The notes below the pieces were generated by a model. The model had not been told where the DNA came from and made no database searches. It saw only the letters and a list, made by a program, of their open reading frames with translations. From RI-92 sp037384645 (lineage in GTDB: Bacteria > Pseudomonadota > Gammaproteobacteria > UBA6429 > Thiohalophilaceae): a DNA stretch of 64,000 nucleotides. The stretch lies in NCBI GenBank assembly GCA_037384645.1, contig JARRNT010000030.1, forward strand, positions 5,601 through 69,600, in the 5' to 3' direction. Made by a program: the position numbers and the translations under genes. Below are positions 28,259-35,998 of this stretch, piece after piece (positions within the stretch are counted from its first letter, which is position 1; each line of letters opens with the position of its first letter).

Positions 28259-28654
28259 TTAAAGCTTACTGCAAAGTAGTTTACGGGCGCTTATGCGCCC
28301 GTTTTTTTGCAGCATGATTTTTGTGGTCAAAAAAAGGCGTGCCGGAGTCTCGCCTGAATCAGACATGCCTTCGTTATCTACCCAGCTCAACTTGATGGTG
28401 TCACCTTTTTTGGCGTTTTTAACACGGAAAGCGATAAACGGATTCTTGGATACCCTCGAACCCCACAGGCAGGTCAGGACAGTCTTGCCGTTCAGATCGC
28501 ACTTCAGCTCCGTGATAAAGTGAGCCGGAATCAATTTGCCAGTGGCCTTGTCTTTACGCAGACCGGTTTCCATCGGGTGAAATATGATTGCCTTGACGGA
28601 CGCGGTATCGTTTTTCTCAGACCATGCACGGATTTTCATTTTTCTCAATGCCAT
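28259..28654 (-). CDS. soxZ: Thiosulfate-oxidising carrier subunit SoxZ, 3' end altered
   Basis: 131 aa. SoxZ is the Ig-fold partner of SoxY in the periplasmic carrier SoxYZ, on which sulfur intermediates are oxidised. Residues 1-103 fit the family: MKIRAW near the start, VKAIIFHPMETGLRKDKATG, and KGDTIKLSWVDNEGMSDSGET. Family members normally end near residue 105; here 26 more residues, rich in Lys, Leu and Arg, run through the opposite gene's terminator to a stop touching the DsrE-family stop. A run of seven T (minus strand, 28329-28335) lies just after; one T fewer would give a stop at about residue 108. A sequencing slip, recent frameshift or true extension are all possible. GAGG precedes ATG 28654. 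Confidence 0.88.
   Translation of the reverse strand: MALRKMKIRAWSEKNDTASVKAIIFHPMETGLRKDKATGKLIPAHFITELKCDLNGKTVLTCLWGSRVSKNPFIAFRVKNAKKGDTIKLSWVDNEGMSDSGETPARLFLTTKIMLQKNGRISARKLLCSKL
28283..28308 (+). terminator. Rho-independent terminator of the DsrE-family gene
   Basis: ACGGGCGC-TTAT-GCGCCCGT (perfect 8-bp stem, 28283-28302) followed by a run of seven T on the plus strand. It starts 25 bp after the DsrE-family stop. It lies inside the 3' part of the soxZ reading frame on the other strand. Confidence 0.9.
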
Positions 28655-28685
28655 TTGTATTTACCTCGCTAATCTCTTTTGTCCA

Positions 28686-29159
28686 TTAACCGCCACAACC
28701 GCCGAGGGTGACCTTGACGGATTTTTTGGTACTCAGCAACTTGCCGCCAGCCTTGGCGACGGCGATCACATCCGAAGACTTGCGCATTTTGATGCGACCC
28801 GTGATATACGGTTCGGTATCTTCGGTAAACAGATAGCTTGCACACAGTGGGGTGGTGTTATGAGGTACCAGAATCGAAATCTGGGAAGTTTTAGGCAGTG
28901 AAGTTTTTACGGTAATCGAGACAACGGCGCCATTTTCCGCAATATCCGGCGCCTGAATGGTTATATCCTTGCTGTTGGCAGTACTGCTCGTGCCGGATAG
29001 TGCCTTGAGGGCGTCATTGACGCTTTTTGCCATAAAGGCACTTTTCGGCCAGGCTGCAGCCAGTACCGCGCGCGGGGTGAGCAGGCCGGCACTGGCTGCA
29101 ACAGCGACCGTGCAGGCCGTCATACTGGCCTGCAGAAATGTTCTACGAGATTGTTTCAT
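28686..29159 (-). CDS. soxY: Thiosulfate-oxidising carrier subunit SoxY
   Basis: 157 aa. It carries the covalent sulfur substrate on the Cys of the C-terminal swinging arm; the protein ends exactly in GGCGG, the SoxY hallmark. The N-terminus has a twin-arginine signal (QSRRTFLQASM) with a hydrophobic core and AVLAAA cleavage region, so it is exported folded, taking SoxZ along by piggy-back (known for the family). ATG 29159 has AAGGAG at ideal spacing; an upstream in-frame ATG at 29174 overlaps that site. No soxAX, soxB or soxCD is in the window. Preceded by a sigma54 promoter candidate. Confidence 0.96.
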   Translation of the reverse strand: MKQSRRTFLQASMTACTVAVAASAGLLTPRAVLAAAWPKSAFMAKSVNDALKALSGTSSTANSKDITIQAPDIAENGAVVSITVKTSLPKTSQISILVPHNTTPLCASYLFTEDTEPYITGRIKMRKSSDVIAVAKAGGKLLSTKKSVKVTLGGCGG

Positions 29160-29217
29160 TGCATACTCCTTCATTCACTTCTTTCAGGATGGTTATTAAA
29201 ATTTTTGTGTATGATAG

Positions 29218-29237
29218 CAAGCAATACTTGTACCACC
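29218..29237 (-). promoter_or_regulatory. Sigma54 (-24/-12) promoter for soxYZ
   Basis: On the minus strand TGGTACAAGTATTGCTT has GG at 29234-29233 and GC at 29222-29221, the required 12-base step, with TGGTAC close to the consensus TGGCAC and TTGCTT at -12. Transcription would start near 29209, about 50 bp before the soxY ATG. Confidence 0.7.
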
Positions 29238-29298
29238 AAGAAAAAAACATAAATAACAATGGGTTACATGCATTGCCTGAAAAGCTCTTTAGCGGCTG

Positions 29299-29311
29299 TT
29301 GCAATCTGCAA
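29299..29311 (-). promoter_or_regulatory. Candidate enhancer (UAS) upstream of soxYZ
   Basis: TTGCA-GAT-TGCAA on the minus strand, a perfect dyad centred about 84 bp upstream of the -12 element. The core TGCAGATTGCA is identical to that at 27604-27614. The rest of the 344-bp spacer 29160-29503 shows only the soxY promoter and the tRNA promoter. Confidence 0.55.
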
Positions 29312-29463
29312 TATCGGTCAGTGCAACACGTATTCATTCTGTGCGCCGCATCGGTCTGGGGTACCAATGCCAGCTATATCGGCACGGCCGCAATCATACA
29401 TCAATTATAAGTTGCCGTGTCGTACCACTTTGTTCCGGTTATCGAAGGGTTTGCAGGAGTACC

Positions 29464-29491
29464 TTGTAAAAGCCTGATCCCATGGTAGAAT
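29464..29491 (+). promoter_or_regulatory. Sigma70 promoter of tRNA-fMet
   Basis: TTGTAA (29464-29469), 16-bp spacer, TAGAAT (29486-29491), followed by the GC-rich discriminator GCGCGCC typical of stable-RNA promoters under stringent control. The start would be about 6 bp before the tRNA 5' end. Confidence 0.65.
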
Positions 29492-29503
29492 GCGCGCCTC
29501 TGA

Positions 29504-29580
<77 letters not shown>

Positions 29581-29640
29581 AATTATGAAATGCCCAAACT
29601 CCGGTCAAATCGGGATTTGCGCTGGTCAGAATTGCAAGAC

Positions 29641-29650
29641 GTGCTATAAT
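29641..29650 (+). promoter_or_regulatory. Extended -10 promoter upstream of rimP
   Basis: TGCTATAAT (perfect TATAAT with extended TGn) at 29642-29650, no good -35 at the usual distance. It would start transcription near 29657, just before the hairpin at 29676. Confidence 0.5.
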
Positions 29651-29675
29651 GCCTTGCAATTTAAGAAGTTATAAG

Positions 29676-29699
29676 AAGTGGGCCTTGTGCCCACTTTTT
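29676..29699 (+). terminator. Hairpin terminator/attenuator in the rimP leader
   Basis: AAGTGGGC-CTTGT-GCCCACTT, an 8-bp perfect stem, followed by TTT. It lies between tRNA-fMet and the rimP ATG (29720), so it could both end the tRNA transcript and attenuate the rimP-nusA-infB operon. Confidence 0.75.
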
Positions 29700-29719
29700 G
29701 TTTACGGGGATACAGATTT

Positions 29720-30178
29720 ATGGGACCGCTGGAGCAACGCGTGATGAGCCTGCTGGAACCCACTGTATCCGCCCTCGGATATGAACTATTGGGCGTTGAA
29801 TATCTGGCCCAGGGCAAGCACAGTCGTTTGCGCCTGTACATTGACGCACCGTCGGGTATTGGGCTGGAAGATTGCGAGAACGTCAGCCATCAGGTCAGCG
29901 GGATACTGGATGTCGAAGATCCCATCAGGGGTCAGTATTCGCTGGAAGTGTCCTCGCCCGGCCTGGACAGGCCACTGTTCACAGTGGCGCATTATGCCCA
30001 GTTTGAAGGGCACACAGTGAAACTGCGTTTACACCAGCCGCGTGATGGACAGCGGAATTTTCATGGGCGGATCGCGTCAGTGAAAGATGGACAGATATAT
30101 ATAAGTATGGACGATGGCATCCAGCTGGCCTTGTCAATCGAGGATATCGAAAAGGCAAATCTGGTGCCGGAATTGTGA
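29720..30178 (+). CDS. rimP: Ribosome maturation factor RimP
   Basis: 152 aa, needed for late 30S subunit maturation. Family blocks LGYELLGVEYL, LRLYIDAPSGIGLEDCENVS and the highly conserved SLEVSSPGLDRPL are all present, with a C-terminal SH3-like part. I chose ATG 29720 (GGGGATA upstream); an in-frame reading from 29678 starts in the hairpin. First gene of the operon with nusA and infB. Confidence 0.96.
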   Translation: MGPLEQRVMSLLEPTVSALGYELLGVEYLAQGKHSRLRLYIDAPSGIGLEDCENVSHQVSGILDVEDPIRGQYSLEVSSPGLDRPLFTVAHYAQFEGHTVKLRLHQPRDGQRNFHGRIASVKDGQIYISMDDGIQLALSIEDIEKANLVPEL

Positions 30179-30229
30179 CCGGCATGAAGTATGCGAACAT
30201 GCCTGCGGCGTGAATGAGGCAAGACGAAA

Positions 30230-31726
30230 ATGAACAAGGAAATCTTATTGGTTGTTGATGCCGTTTCAAATGAGAAGGGTGTCGAGAAGGGCATTATCTT
30301 CGAGGCCATCGAGGCGGCGCTGGAGATGGCGACCAAGAAACGATATACCAACGATATCGACGTGCGGGTCTCCATCGATCGTACGACTGGCGACTATGAT
30401 ACCTTTCGCCGTTGGGAGGTCGTGGAAGACGATGCTATGGAAATGCCGGATCGCCAGGTCACCCTGAGCGCAGCCCAGTATGAGGATCCGCAAGCACAAC
30501 TGGGTGACTTCGTCGAAGAGCAAATCGAATCGGTAGAATTCGGACGGATTGCCGCGCAGACAGCCAAACAGGTTATCGTGCAGAAAGTCCGTGAAGCCGA
30601 ACGTCAACAGGTCTTTGATGAGTACGAGGACAAGGTCGGACAACTGGTCATGGGTGTGGTCAAACGCGTCGAACGCGGTAATGTCTATCTGGACCTGGGT
30701 AATAATGCCGACGCCATCGTCCCACGGGAAGAAACCATTCCGCGTGAAGCGATTCGTACCGGCGATCGGATTCGTGGCCTGCTCAAGGATGTCAGACCGG
30801 AGGCCCGTGGTCCGCAACTGATTGTAAGCCGTACTGATCCGCGCTTTCTTACCGAACTCTTTAAAATCGAAGTGCCGGAAATCGGCGAAGGCCTGATCGA
30901 AATCATCAATGCCTCGCGCGACCCGGGTTCACGCGCCAAGATTGCCGTGAAAAGCAACGACAATCGGATCGATCCGGTGGGTGCCTGCGTGGGAATGCGT
31001 GGTTCCCGTGTCCAGGCGGTTTCCAATGAGCTGGCTGGCGAGCGTATCGACATCGTGTTATGGGATGAAAATCCGGCACAATATGTGATCAATGCCATGT
31101 CGCCGGCGGAAGTGGAATCCATCGTGGTGGATGAAGATGCCGTGAGTATGGATATTGCGGTCAAAGAGGATCAGTTGTCCCAGGCCATCGGTCGTGGCGG
31201 TCAGAATGTCAAACTGGCCAGTGACCTTAGTGGCTGGGAGTTGAATGTGATGTCCGAGACCGATGCTGAGGCCAAAACCGAGGCTGAAAATGAGCGTCTG
31301 CAGGGCATGTTTATGGAAGCACTGGACGTGGACGAGGAGGTTGCTCAGATCCTCGTGCAGGAAGGGTTTTCCAGCATCGATGAAGTGGCCTATGTGCCCA
31401 AGTCCGAAATGCTGGGTATTGAGGAGTTCGACGAAGAAATCGTCGAAGAGTTACGTGGTCGTGCCAAGGATGTATTGTTGACTCGTGCGATTACTAACGC
31501 CGAAGAAGATGGCGATACACCGGCAGAAGATTTGTTGAATATGGAAGGTATGAATGCCGAATTGGCCAGTAAGCTGGCAAAAAATGGCATTGTCACTATG
31601 GAAGACCTGGCTGAGCAGTCTGTGGATGATCTGCTGGATATCGAGAAAATGGATCATGATGCAGCAGCTAAATTGATCATGACTGCAAGAGCGCCCTGGT
31701 TTGAGCAGGAACAGGTTTCTGAATAA
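30230..31726 (+). CDS. nusA: Transcription termination/antitermination factor NusA
   Basis: 498 aa RNA-polymerase-binding factor. Order: N-terminal domain (1-130), S1 domain (GVVKRVERGNVYLDLG, about 135-200), two KH domains (GACVGMRGSRVQAV and QAIGRGGQNVKLASDL, about 230-345) and two C-terminal acidic helix-hairpin repeats (about 365-490) as in the alpha-CTD-binding region of gammaproteobacterial NusA. Located between rimP and infB as in E. coli. Confidence 0.97.
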   Translation: MNKEILLVVDAVSNEKGVEKGIIFEAIEAALEMATKKRYTNDIDVRVSIDRTTGDYDTFRRWEVVEDDAMEMPDRQVTLSAAQYEDPQAQLGDFVEEQIESVEFGRIAAQTAKQVIVQKVREAERQQVFDEYEDKVGQLVMGVVKRVERGNVYLDLGNNADAIVPREETIPREAIRTGDRIRGLLKDVRPEARGPQLIVSRTDPRFLTELFKIEVPEIGEGLIEIINASRDPGSRAKIAVKSNDNRIDPVGACVGMRGSRVQAVSNELAGERIDIVLWDENPAQYVINAMSPAEVESIVVDEDAVSMDIAVKEDQLSQAIGRGGQNVKLASDLSGWELNVMSETDAEAKTEAENERLQGMFMEALDVDEEVAQILVQEGFSSIDEVAYVPKSEMLGIEEFDEEIVEELRGRAKDVLLTRAITNAEEDGDTPAEDLLNMEGMNAELASKLAKNGIVTMEDLAEQSVDDLLDIEKMDHDAAAKLIMTARAPWFEQEQVSE

Positions 31727-31748
31727 AGGGTTGGAGAAGAAATAGCGT

Positions 31749-34268
31749 ATGGCTGAAGTCACTGTCAAACAGTTTGCAGAAGTCGTTGGTATATCAATCG
31801 ATCGCTTGCTGGAGCAATTACGCGAAGCGGGTGTCGAGATCAATGATGCCGATGCGAAGATTAGCGATGATGAAAAAATGGAATTGCTCGGTCATTTGCG
31901 GCGCAAGCAGGGCGGTGAAGAAAAAGGCGAGTCCGGCGGCAAGAAGATTACGCTCAAGCGCAAGTCCTCTTCTGAGCTGCGCCTGACCGGTGCCCAGGGC
32001 AAGACCAAGTCGGTAACGGTAGAGGTGCGCAAAAAGCGTACCTACGTCAAGCGTAGTGCGGTGGTTGAGGAAGAAAGCAAGCGCATGGAAGAAGTCATGG
32101 CCAAGCGCGAGGAAGAAAAGGCCAAACAGGAAGCATTTGAACAGGAAGCCAAGCGCAAGCTGGAAGAAAAGGAAGCACAGCGCATTGCCGAGGAAGAAGC
32201 GCGCAAGAAACTGATCGAACAGGCCCAGGCGGAAAAGGAACGCGCGGCGGAAGAAGCCAAGCGCCAGGCCCAGGAGCAGCTTGCCAAGCAACAAGTCGAA
32301 GCGCCGAAGGAAGAACGTGGCGGCGGGCGCAAGAAGAAAAAGAAGGATTTCATTCCTGACGAGGGCGATGAAGGGCGCAAGAGCACCCGTTACGGTCGCA
32401 AGGAACTGCACGTCAGTGCCGAGATGTCCGGTCGTCGCAAGCGCAGGAAACCCGGCAAGCCCACGGGGGGCGGACTGACTGAGGAGCATGGATTCACCAT
32501 GCCGACTGCACCGATTGTACGCGAGGTGGCAATCCCGGAGACTATTAGCGTTGCCGAACTGGCACAGAAGATGTCAGTAAAAGCGGCGGAAGTGATCAAG
32601 GCTATGATGTCCATGGGCTCGATGGTGACAATCAACCAGGTCCTTGATCAGGAAACCGCCCAGGTCGTGGTCGAGGAAATGGGCCACAAGGCCAAGCTGA
32701 TTAAGGCCGATGCCATTGAGGAATCTCTGGTAGAGGAGGTGGAAGAAGAGGGTGAGGCAACAGGTCGCGCCCCGGTTGTGACCATCATGGGTCACGTTGA
32801 CCACGGTAAAACCTCGCTACTGGATTATATCCGTCGTAGCCGCGTGGTAGCTGGTGAAGCAGGCGGTATTACCCAGCACATCGGTGCCTATCACGTCGAG
32901 ACTGATAATGGCGAGATAACCTTTCTGGATACCCCGGGCCACGCCGCCTTTACCGCGATGCGTGCTCGTGGCGCGCAGGTCACAGATATTGTCATCCTGG
33001 TGGTAGCCGCCGATGATGGCGTCATGCCGCAGACACGTGAAGCAGTACAGCATGCCAAGGCTGCCGGCGTCCCCTTGATCGTTGCTGTCAATAAAATCGA
33101 TAAGCCGGAAGCCGATCCGGACCGCGTCAAGAATGAACTGGCGCAGGAAGATGTCATCCCGGAGGACTGGGGTGGCGATACCATGTTTATCAATGTGTCT
33201 GCCCATACCGGCGAAGGCGTGGATACGCTGCTGGAGTCTATCCTGCTGGTTGCTGAAGTGCTGGAGTTGAAAGCCGTGCACGAAGGTCCCGCCAAGGGAA
33301 TCATTGTCGAGTCGCGCCTGGACAAGGGCCGTGGTCCGGTGGCGACTGTCCTGGTGCAGCGCGGCACCCTGAAGAAGGGCGATATGCTGCTGGCCGGTCT
33401 GGAATATGGCCGCGTGCGCGCGCTCATCAACGAGGCCGGGCAACAGGTGAACGAAGCCGGCCCGTCAATCCCGGTAGAGGTATTGGGTCTGTCCGGCGTT
33501 CCCAGCGCCGGTGATGAAGCCACGGTAGTGAAGGACGAGCGCAAGGCGCGCGAGGTAGCCAGCTTCCGTCACGGCAAACACCGCGACTTGAAACTGGCCC
33601 GGCAACAGGCTGCCAAGCTGGAAAATATGTTTACCCAGATGGCCGAAGGCGAGGTCAACACACTCAATATTGTACTCAAGGCCGATGTCCAGGGCTCGGT
33701 GGAAGCGATTGCTGATTCCCTGACCAAGTTGTCCACCGATGAAGTTAAAGTGAATATCGTTGCCAGTGGTGTCGGCGGGATTACCGAATCCGATGTCAAC
33801 CTGGCGGTAGCGGCAGGGGCGATCATGATCGGCTTTAATGTCCGTGCCGAGTCTTCCGCCAAGCGTCTGATCGAGGAAGAAGGCATCGACCTGCATTACT
33901 ACAGCATCATTTATGAATTGATCGACGAAGTGAAACAGGCCATGAGTGGCATGCTGGCGCCGGAGTTCAAGGAAGAGATTATTGGCCTGGCCGAAGTACG
34001 GGATGTCTTCCGCTCACCGAAATTTGGTAGCGTCGCCGGTTGCATGGTGGTTGACGGGGTGGTCAAGCGTAACAATCCCATCCGGGTATTGCGTGACAAC
34101 GTTGTGATCTACGAAGGCGAACTGGAATCCCTGCGTCGCTTCAAGGACGATGCCGGCGAGGTCAAGCAGGGTCTCGAGTGTGGCATCGGCGTCAAGAACT
34201 ACAATGACGTCAAGGTTGGCGATCAGATTGAAGTGTATGAGCGGACCCAGGTGCAGCGCAGCATCTAG
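31749..34268 (+). CDS. infB: Translation initiation factor IF-2
   Basis: 839 aa GTPase that brings fMet-tRNA to the 30S subunit. The N-terminal IF2 domain (MAEVTVKQFAEVVG) is followed by a long charged helical region (about 50-215) rich in Glu, Lys, Ala. The G domain has GHVDHGKTS (about 347), DTPGHAAF and NKID; domains II-IV follow, ending in the fMet-tRNA binding C2 domain. GAGAAG precedes ATG 31749. The initiator tRNA gene lies 2 kb upstream in the same block. Confidence 0.97.
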   Translation: MAEVTVKQFAEVVGISIDRLLEQLREAGVEINDADAKISDDEKMELLGHLRRKQGGEEKGESGGKKITLKRKSSSELRLTGAQGKTKSVTVEVRKKRTYVKRSAVVEEESKRMEEVMAKREEEKAKQEAFEQEAKRKLEEKEAQRIAEEEARKKLIEQAQAEKERAAEEAKRQAQEQLAKQQVEAPKEERGGGRKKKKKDFIPDEGDEGRKSTRYGRKELHVSAEMSGRRKRRKPGKPTGGGLTEEHGFTMPTAPIVREVAIPETISVAELAQKMSVKAAEVIKAMMSMGSMVTINQVLDQETAQVVVEEMGHKAKLIKADAIEESLVEEVEEEGEATGRAPVVTIMGHVDHGKTSLLDYIRRSRVVAGEAGGITQHIGAYHVETDNGEITFLDTPGHAAFTAMRARGAQVTDIVILVVAADDGVMPQTREAVQHAKAAGVPLIVAVNKIDKPEADPDRVKNELAQEDVIPEDWGGDTMFINVSAHTGEGVDTLLESILLVAEVLELKAVHEGPAKGIIVESRLDKGRGPVATVLVQRGTLKKGDMLLAGLEYGRVRALINEAGQQVNEAGPSIPVEVLGLSGVPSAGDEATVVKDERKAREVASFRHGKHRDLKLARQQAAKLENMFTQMAEGEVNTLNIVLKADVQGSVEAIADSLTKLSTDEVKVNIVASGVGGITESDVNLAVAAGAIMIGFNVRAESSAKRLIEEEGIDLHYYSIIYELIDEVKQAMSGMLAPEFKEEIIGLAEVRDVFRSPKFGSVAGCMVVDGVVKRNNPIRVLRDNVVIYEGELESLRRFKDDAGEVKQGLECGIGVKNYNDVKVGDQIEVYERTQVQRSI

Positions 34269-34307
34269 ACGATTCGACCACGTTTACGCACACAGAATTT
34301 ACTATCC

Positions 34308-34694
34308 ATGCCAAAAGAGTTTGAACGCACTCGTCGCGTTGGCGAACAGATTCAACGCGAACTCGCCGTACTGATCCAGCGAGAGCTCAAGGATCCCCGC
34401 CTGGGCATGCTGACCATCTCCGCCGTCAAGGTCAGCAAGGACATGAGTGTGGCCAAGGTGTTTATTACCGTCTTTAACGAGGCCGAGGATCGCAAAAAGA
34501 CGCTCGAGGCCCTGCAACACGCCGCTGGCTTTCTGCAACACGAGCTGGGTCGCAGCCTGAGCCTGCGCAGTATTCCCAAACTGCGCTTTGTTTATGATGA
34601 ATCCATTGTGCGCGGTGCCGAACTGAGTGCCCTGATCGACAAGGCCGTGAGTGAAGATCGCGCCAGGCATCACGAGGATGAAAATGAGTCGTAG
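34308..34694 (+). CDS. rbfA: Ribosome-binding factor A
   Basis: 128 aa KH-fold 30S maturation and cold-adaptation factor. Family blocks FERTRRVGEQIQRELAVLIQ, DPRLGMLTIS and the LRSIPKLRFVYDES segment are present. It overlaps truB by 11 bases, as commonly seen in this operon. Confidence 0.96.
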   Translation: MPKEFERTRRVGEQIQRELAVLIQRELKDPRLGMLTISAVKVSKDMSVAKVFITVFNEAEDRKKTLEALQHAAGFLQHELGRSLSLRSIPKLRFVYDESIVRGAELSALIDKAVSEDRARHHEDENES

Positions 34695-35604
34695 AAAACC
34701 CCGCGGCCGCAAGGTCAACGGCATCCTGTTGCTGGACAAGGGGATTGGCATGACATCCAATACCGCCCTGCAGAAGGTCAAACGCCTCTACCAGGCCGCC
34801 AAGGCCGGCCATACCGGTAGCCTGGATCCCCTGGCCAGCGGTTTATTGCCCCTGTGTCTGGGCGAGGCAACCAAGCTCTCCAGCTTTTTGCTGGATGCGG
34901 ATAAGGTCTACGCGGGCGTTTGTAAACTGGGCGTGAAAACCTCAACTGCCGATGCCGAGGGCGAGGTCATCTCAACCCGGCCGGTGCCCGAGCTGAATGA
35001 AGCGCAATTACGTGCCACCCTGGATAAATTTGTCGGCGAGATTGAGCAGATTCCACCCATGCATTCAGCCATCAAAATGCAGGGACAGCCACTGTATAAA
35101 CTGGCCCACCAGGGTATCGAGGTGGAACGTCAGCCTCGCCAGGTGACTGTACACAGCCTGGAGCTGACGCGCATGGAAGAAGACGAATTTGCCTTCGTGT
35201 TGCACTGTTCCAAGGGGACCTATGTGCGTACCCTGGTCGAGGATATCGGTGAAGTGCTGGGCTGTGGCGCGCATTTGAGCGCCCTGCGACGGACCGGCGT
35301 CGGGCCGTTTGAAATTGACCATGCCGTGACCCTGGAGACACTGGAGCAGACGGCGGCAGAGAGCGGCCTGGCCGGCCTCGATGGCCTGCTAATCCCCATG
35401 GACCAGGCCCTGGAGAAATGGCCGGCAGTACATCTGAGTGAGAATTCTGCCTATTACGTGCGTCAGGGCCAGCCGGTACAGGTGGCCAAGGCCCCCACCA
35501 GTGGCTGGGTGCGGCTGTTTGCCCATAATGACCACTTCCTGGGGGTCGGGCAAATCCTCGAAGATGGCCGAGTTGCCCCCAAAAGGTTGGTAAATACCCG
35601 GTAA
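34684..35604 (+). CDS. truB: tRNA pseudouridine(55) synthase
   Basis: 306 aa enzyme that makes pseudouridine 55 in the T loop of tRNAs. The catalytic Asp is in HTGSLDPLASGLLP. The KVNGILLLDKGIGMTSN start, MHSAIKMQGQPLYKLA and CSKGTYVRTLVEDIG motifs are standard, and a C-terminal PUA-like domain follows. ATG 34684 has GAGG (34674-34677) six bases upstream. Confidence 0.96.
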   Translation: MSRRKPRGRKVNGILLLDKGIGMTSNTALQKVKRLYQAAKAGHTGSLDPLASGLLPLCLGEATKLSSFLLDADKVYAGVCKLGVKTSTADAEGEVISTRPVPELNEAQLRATLDKFVGEIEQIPPMHSAIKMQGQPLYKLAHQGIEVERQPRQVTVHSLELTRMEEDEFAFVLHCSKGTYVRTLVEDIGEVLGCGAHLSALRRTGVGPFEIDHAVTLETLEQTAAESGLAGLDGLLIPMDQALEKWPAVHLSENSAYYVRQGQPVQVAKAPTSGWVRLFAHNDHFLGVGQILEDGRVAPKRLVNTR

Positions 35605-35631
35605 TATTGTTAAAAACCGGGCAAACGCATG

Positions 35632-35661
35632 TTGTAACAGAGTCCCCCGCGCGGGTAAAAT
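35632..35661 (+). promoter_or_regulatory. rpsO promoter
   Basis: TTGTAA (35632-35637), 18-bp spacer, TAAAAT (35656-35661), followed by a GC-rich ACGCGC. It lies 50 bp upstream of the rpsO ATG, matching the separate rpsO promoter known in E. coli. Confidence 0.6.
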
Positions 35662-35710
35662 ACGCGCTCTTTTTTCCAGGTAGATACCTTTTAGAAACAG
35701 GAGTTTGTTA

Positions 35711-35980
35711 ATGTCACTGAGCGCCGACAAAAAGGCTCAGATAGTCAACGATTACGGCCGTTCCGCGGGCGATACCGGTTCCGCAGAAGTGCAGATTGCC
35801 CTGCTGTCTGCACGTATCGATGACCTATCCGAACACTTCAAAACCCACACCCATGATCACCATTCGCGTCAGGGCCTGCTGCAGATGGTTAGCCAGCGCC
35901 GCAAGCTGCTGGATTACCTCAAAGGTACCGATGTCCAGCGTTACCGTGACCTGATTGGTCGACTCGGACTCCGCAAGTAA
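35711..35980 (+). CDS. rpsO: 30S ribosomal protein S15
   Basis: 89 aa, the standard S15 length; binds 16S rRNA helices 20-22. Signature HDHHSRQGLLQMVSQRRKLL and the C-terminal RYRDLIGRLGLRK are clear. ATG 35711 follows CAGGAG; a TTG at 35705 is less likely. Confidence 0.97.
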   Translation: MSLSADKKAQIVNDYGRSAGDTGSAEVQIALLSARIDDLSEHFKTHTHDHHSRQGLLQMVSQRRKLLDYLKGTDVQRYRDLIGRLGLRK

Positions 35981-35998
35981 CGACGCGAAAGGAAAAAT

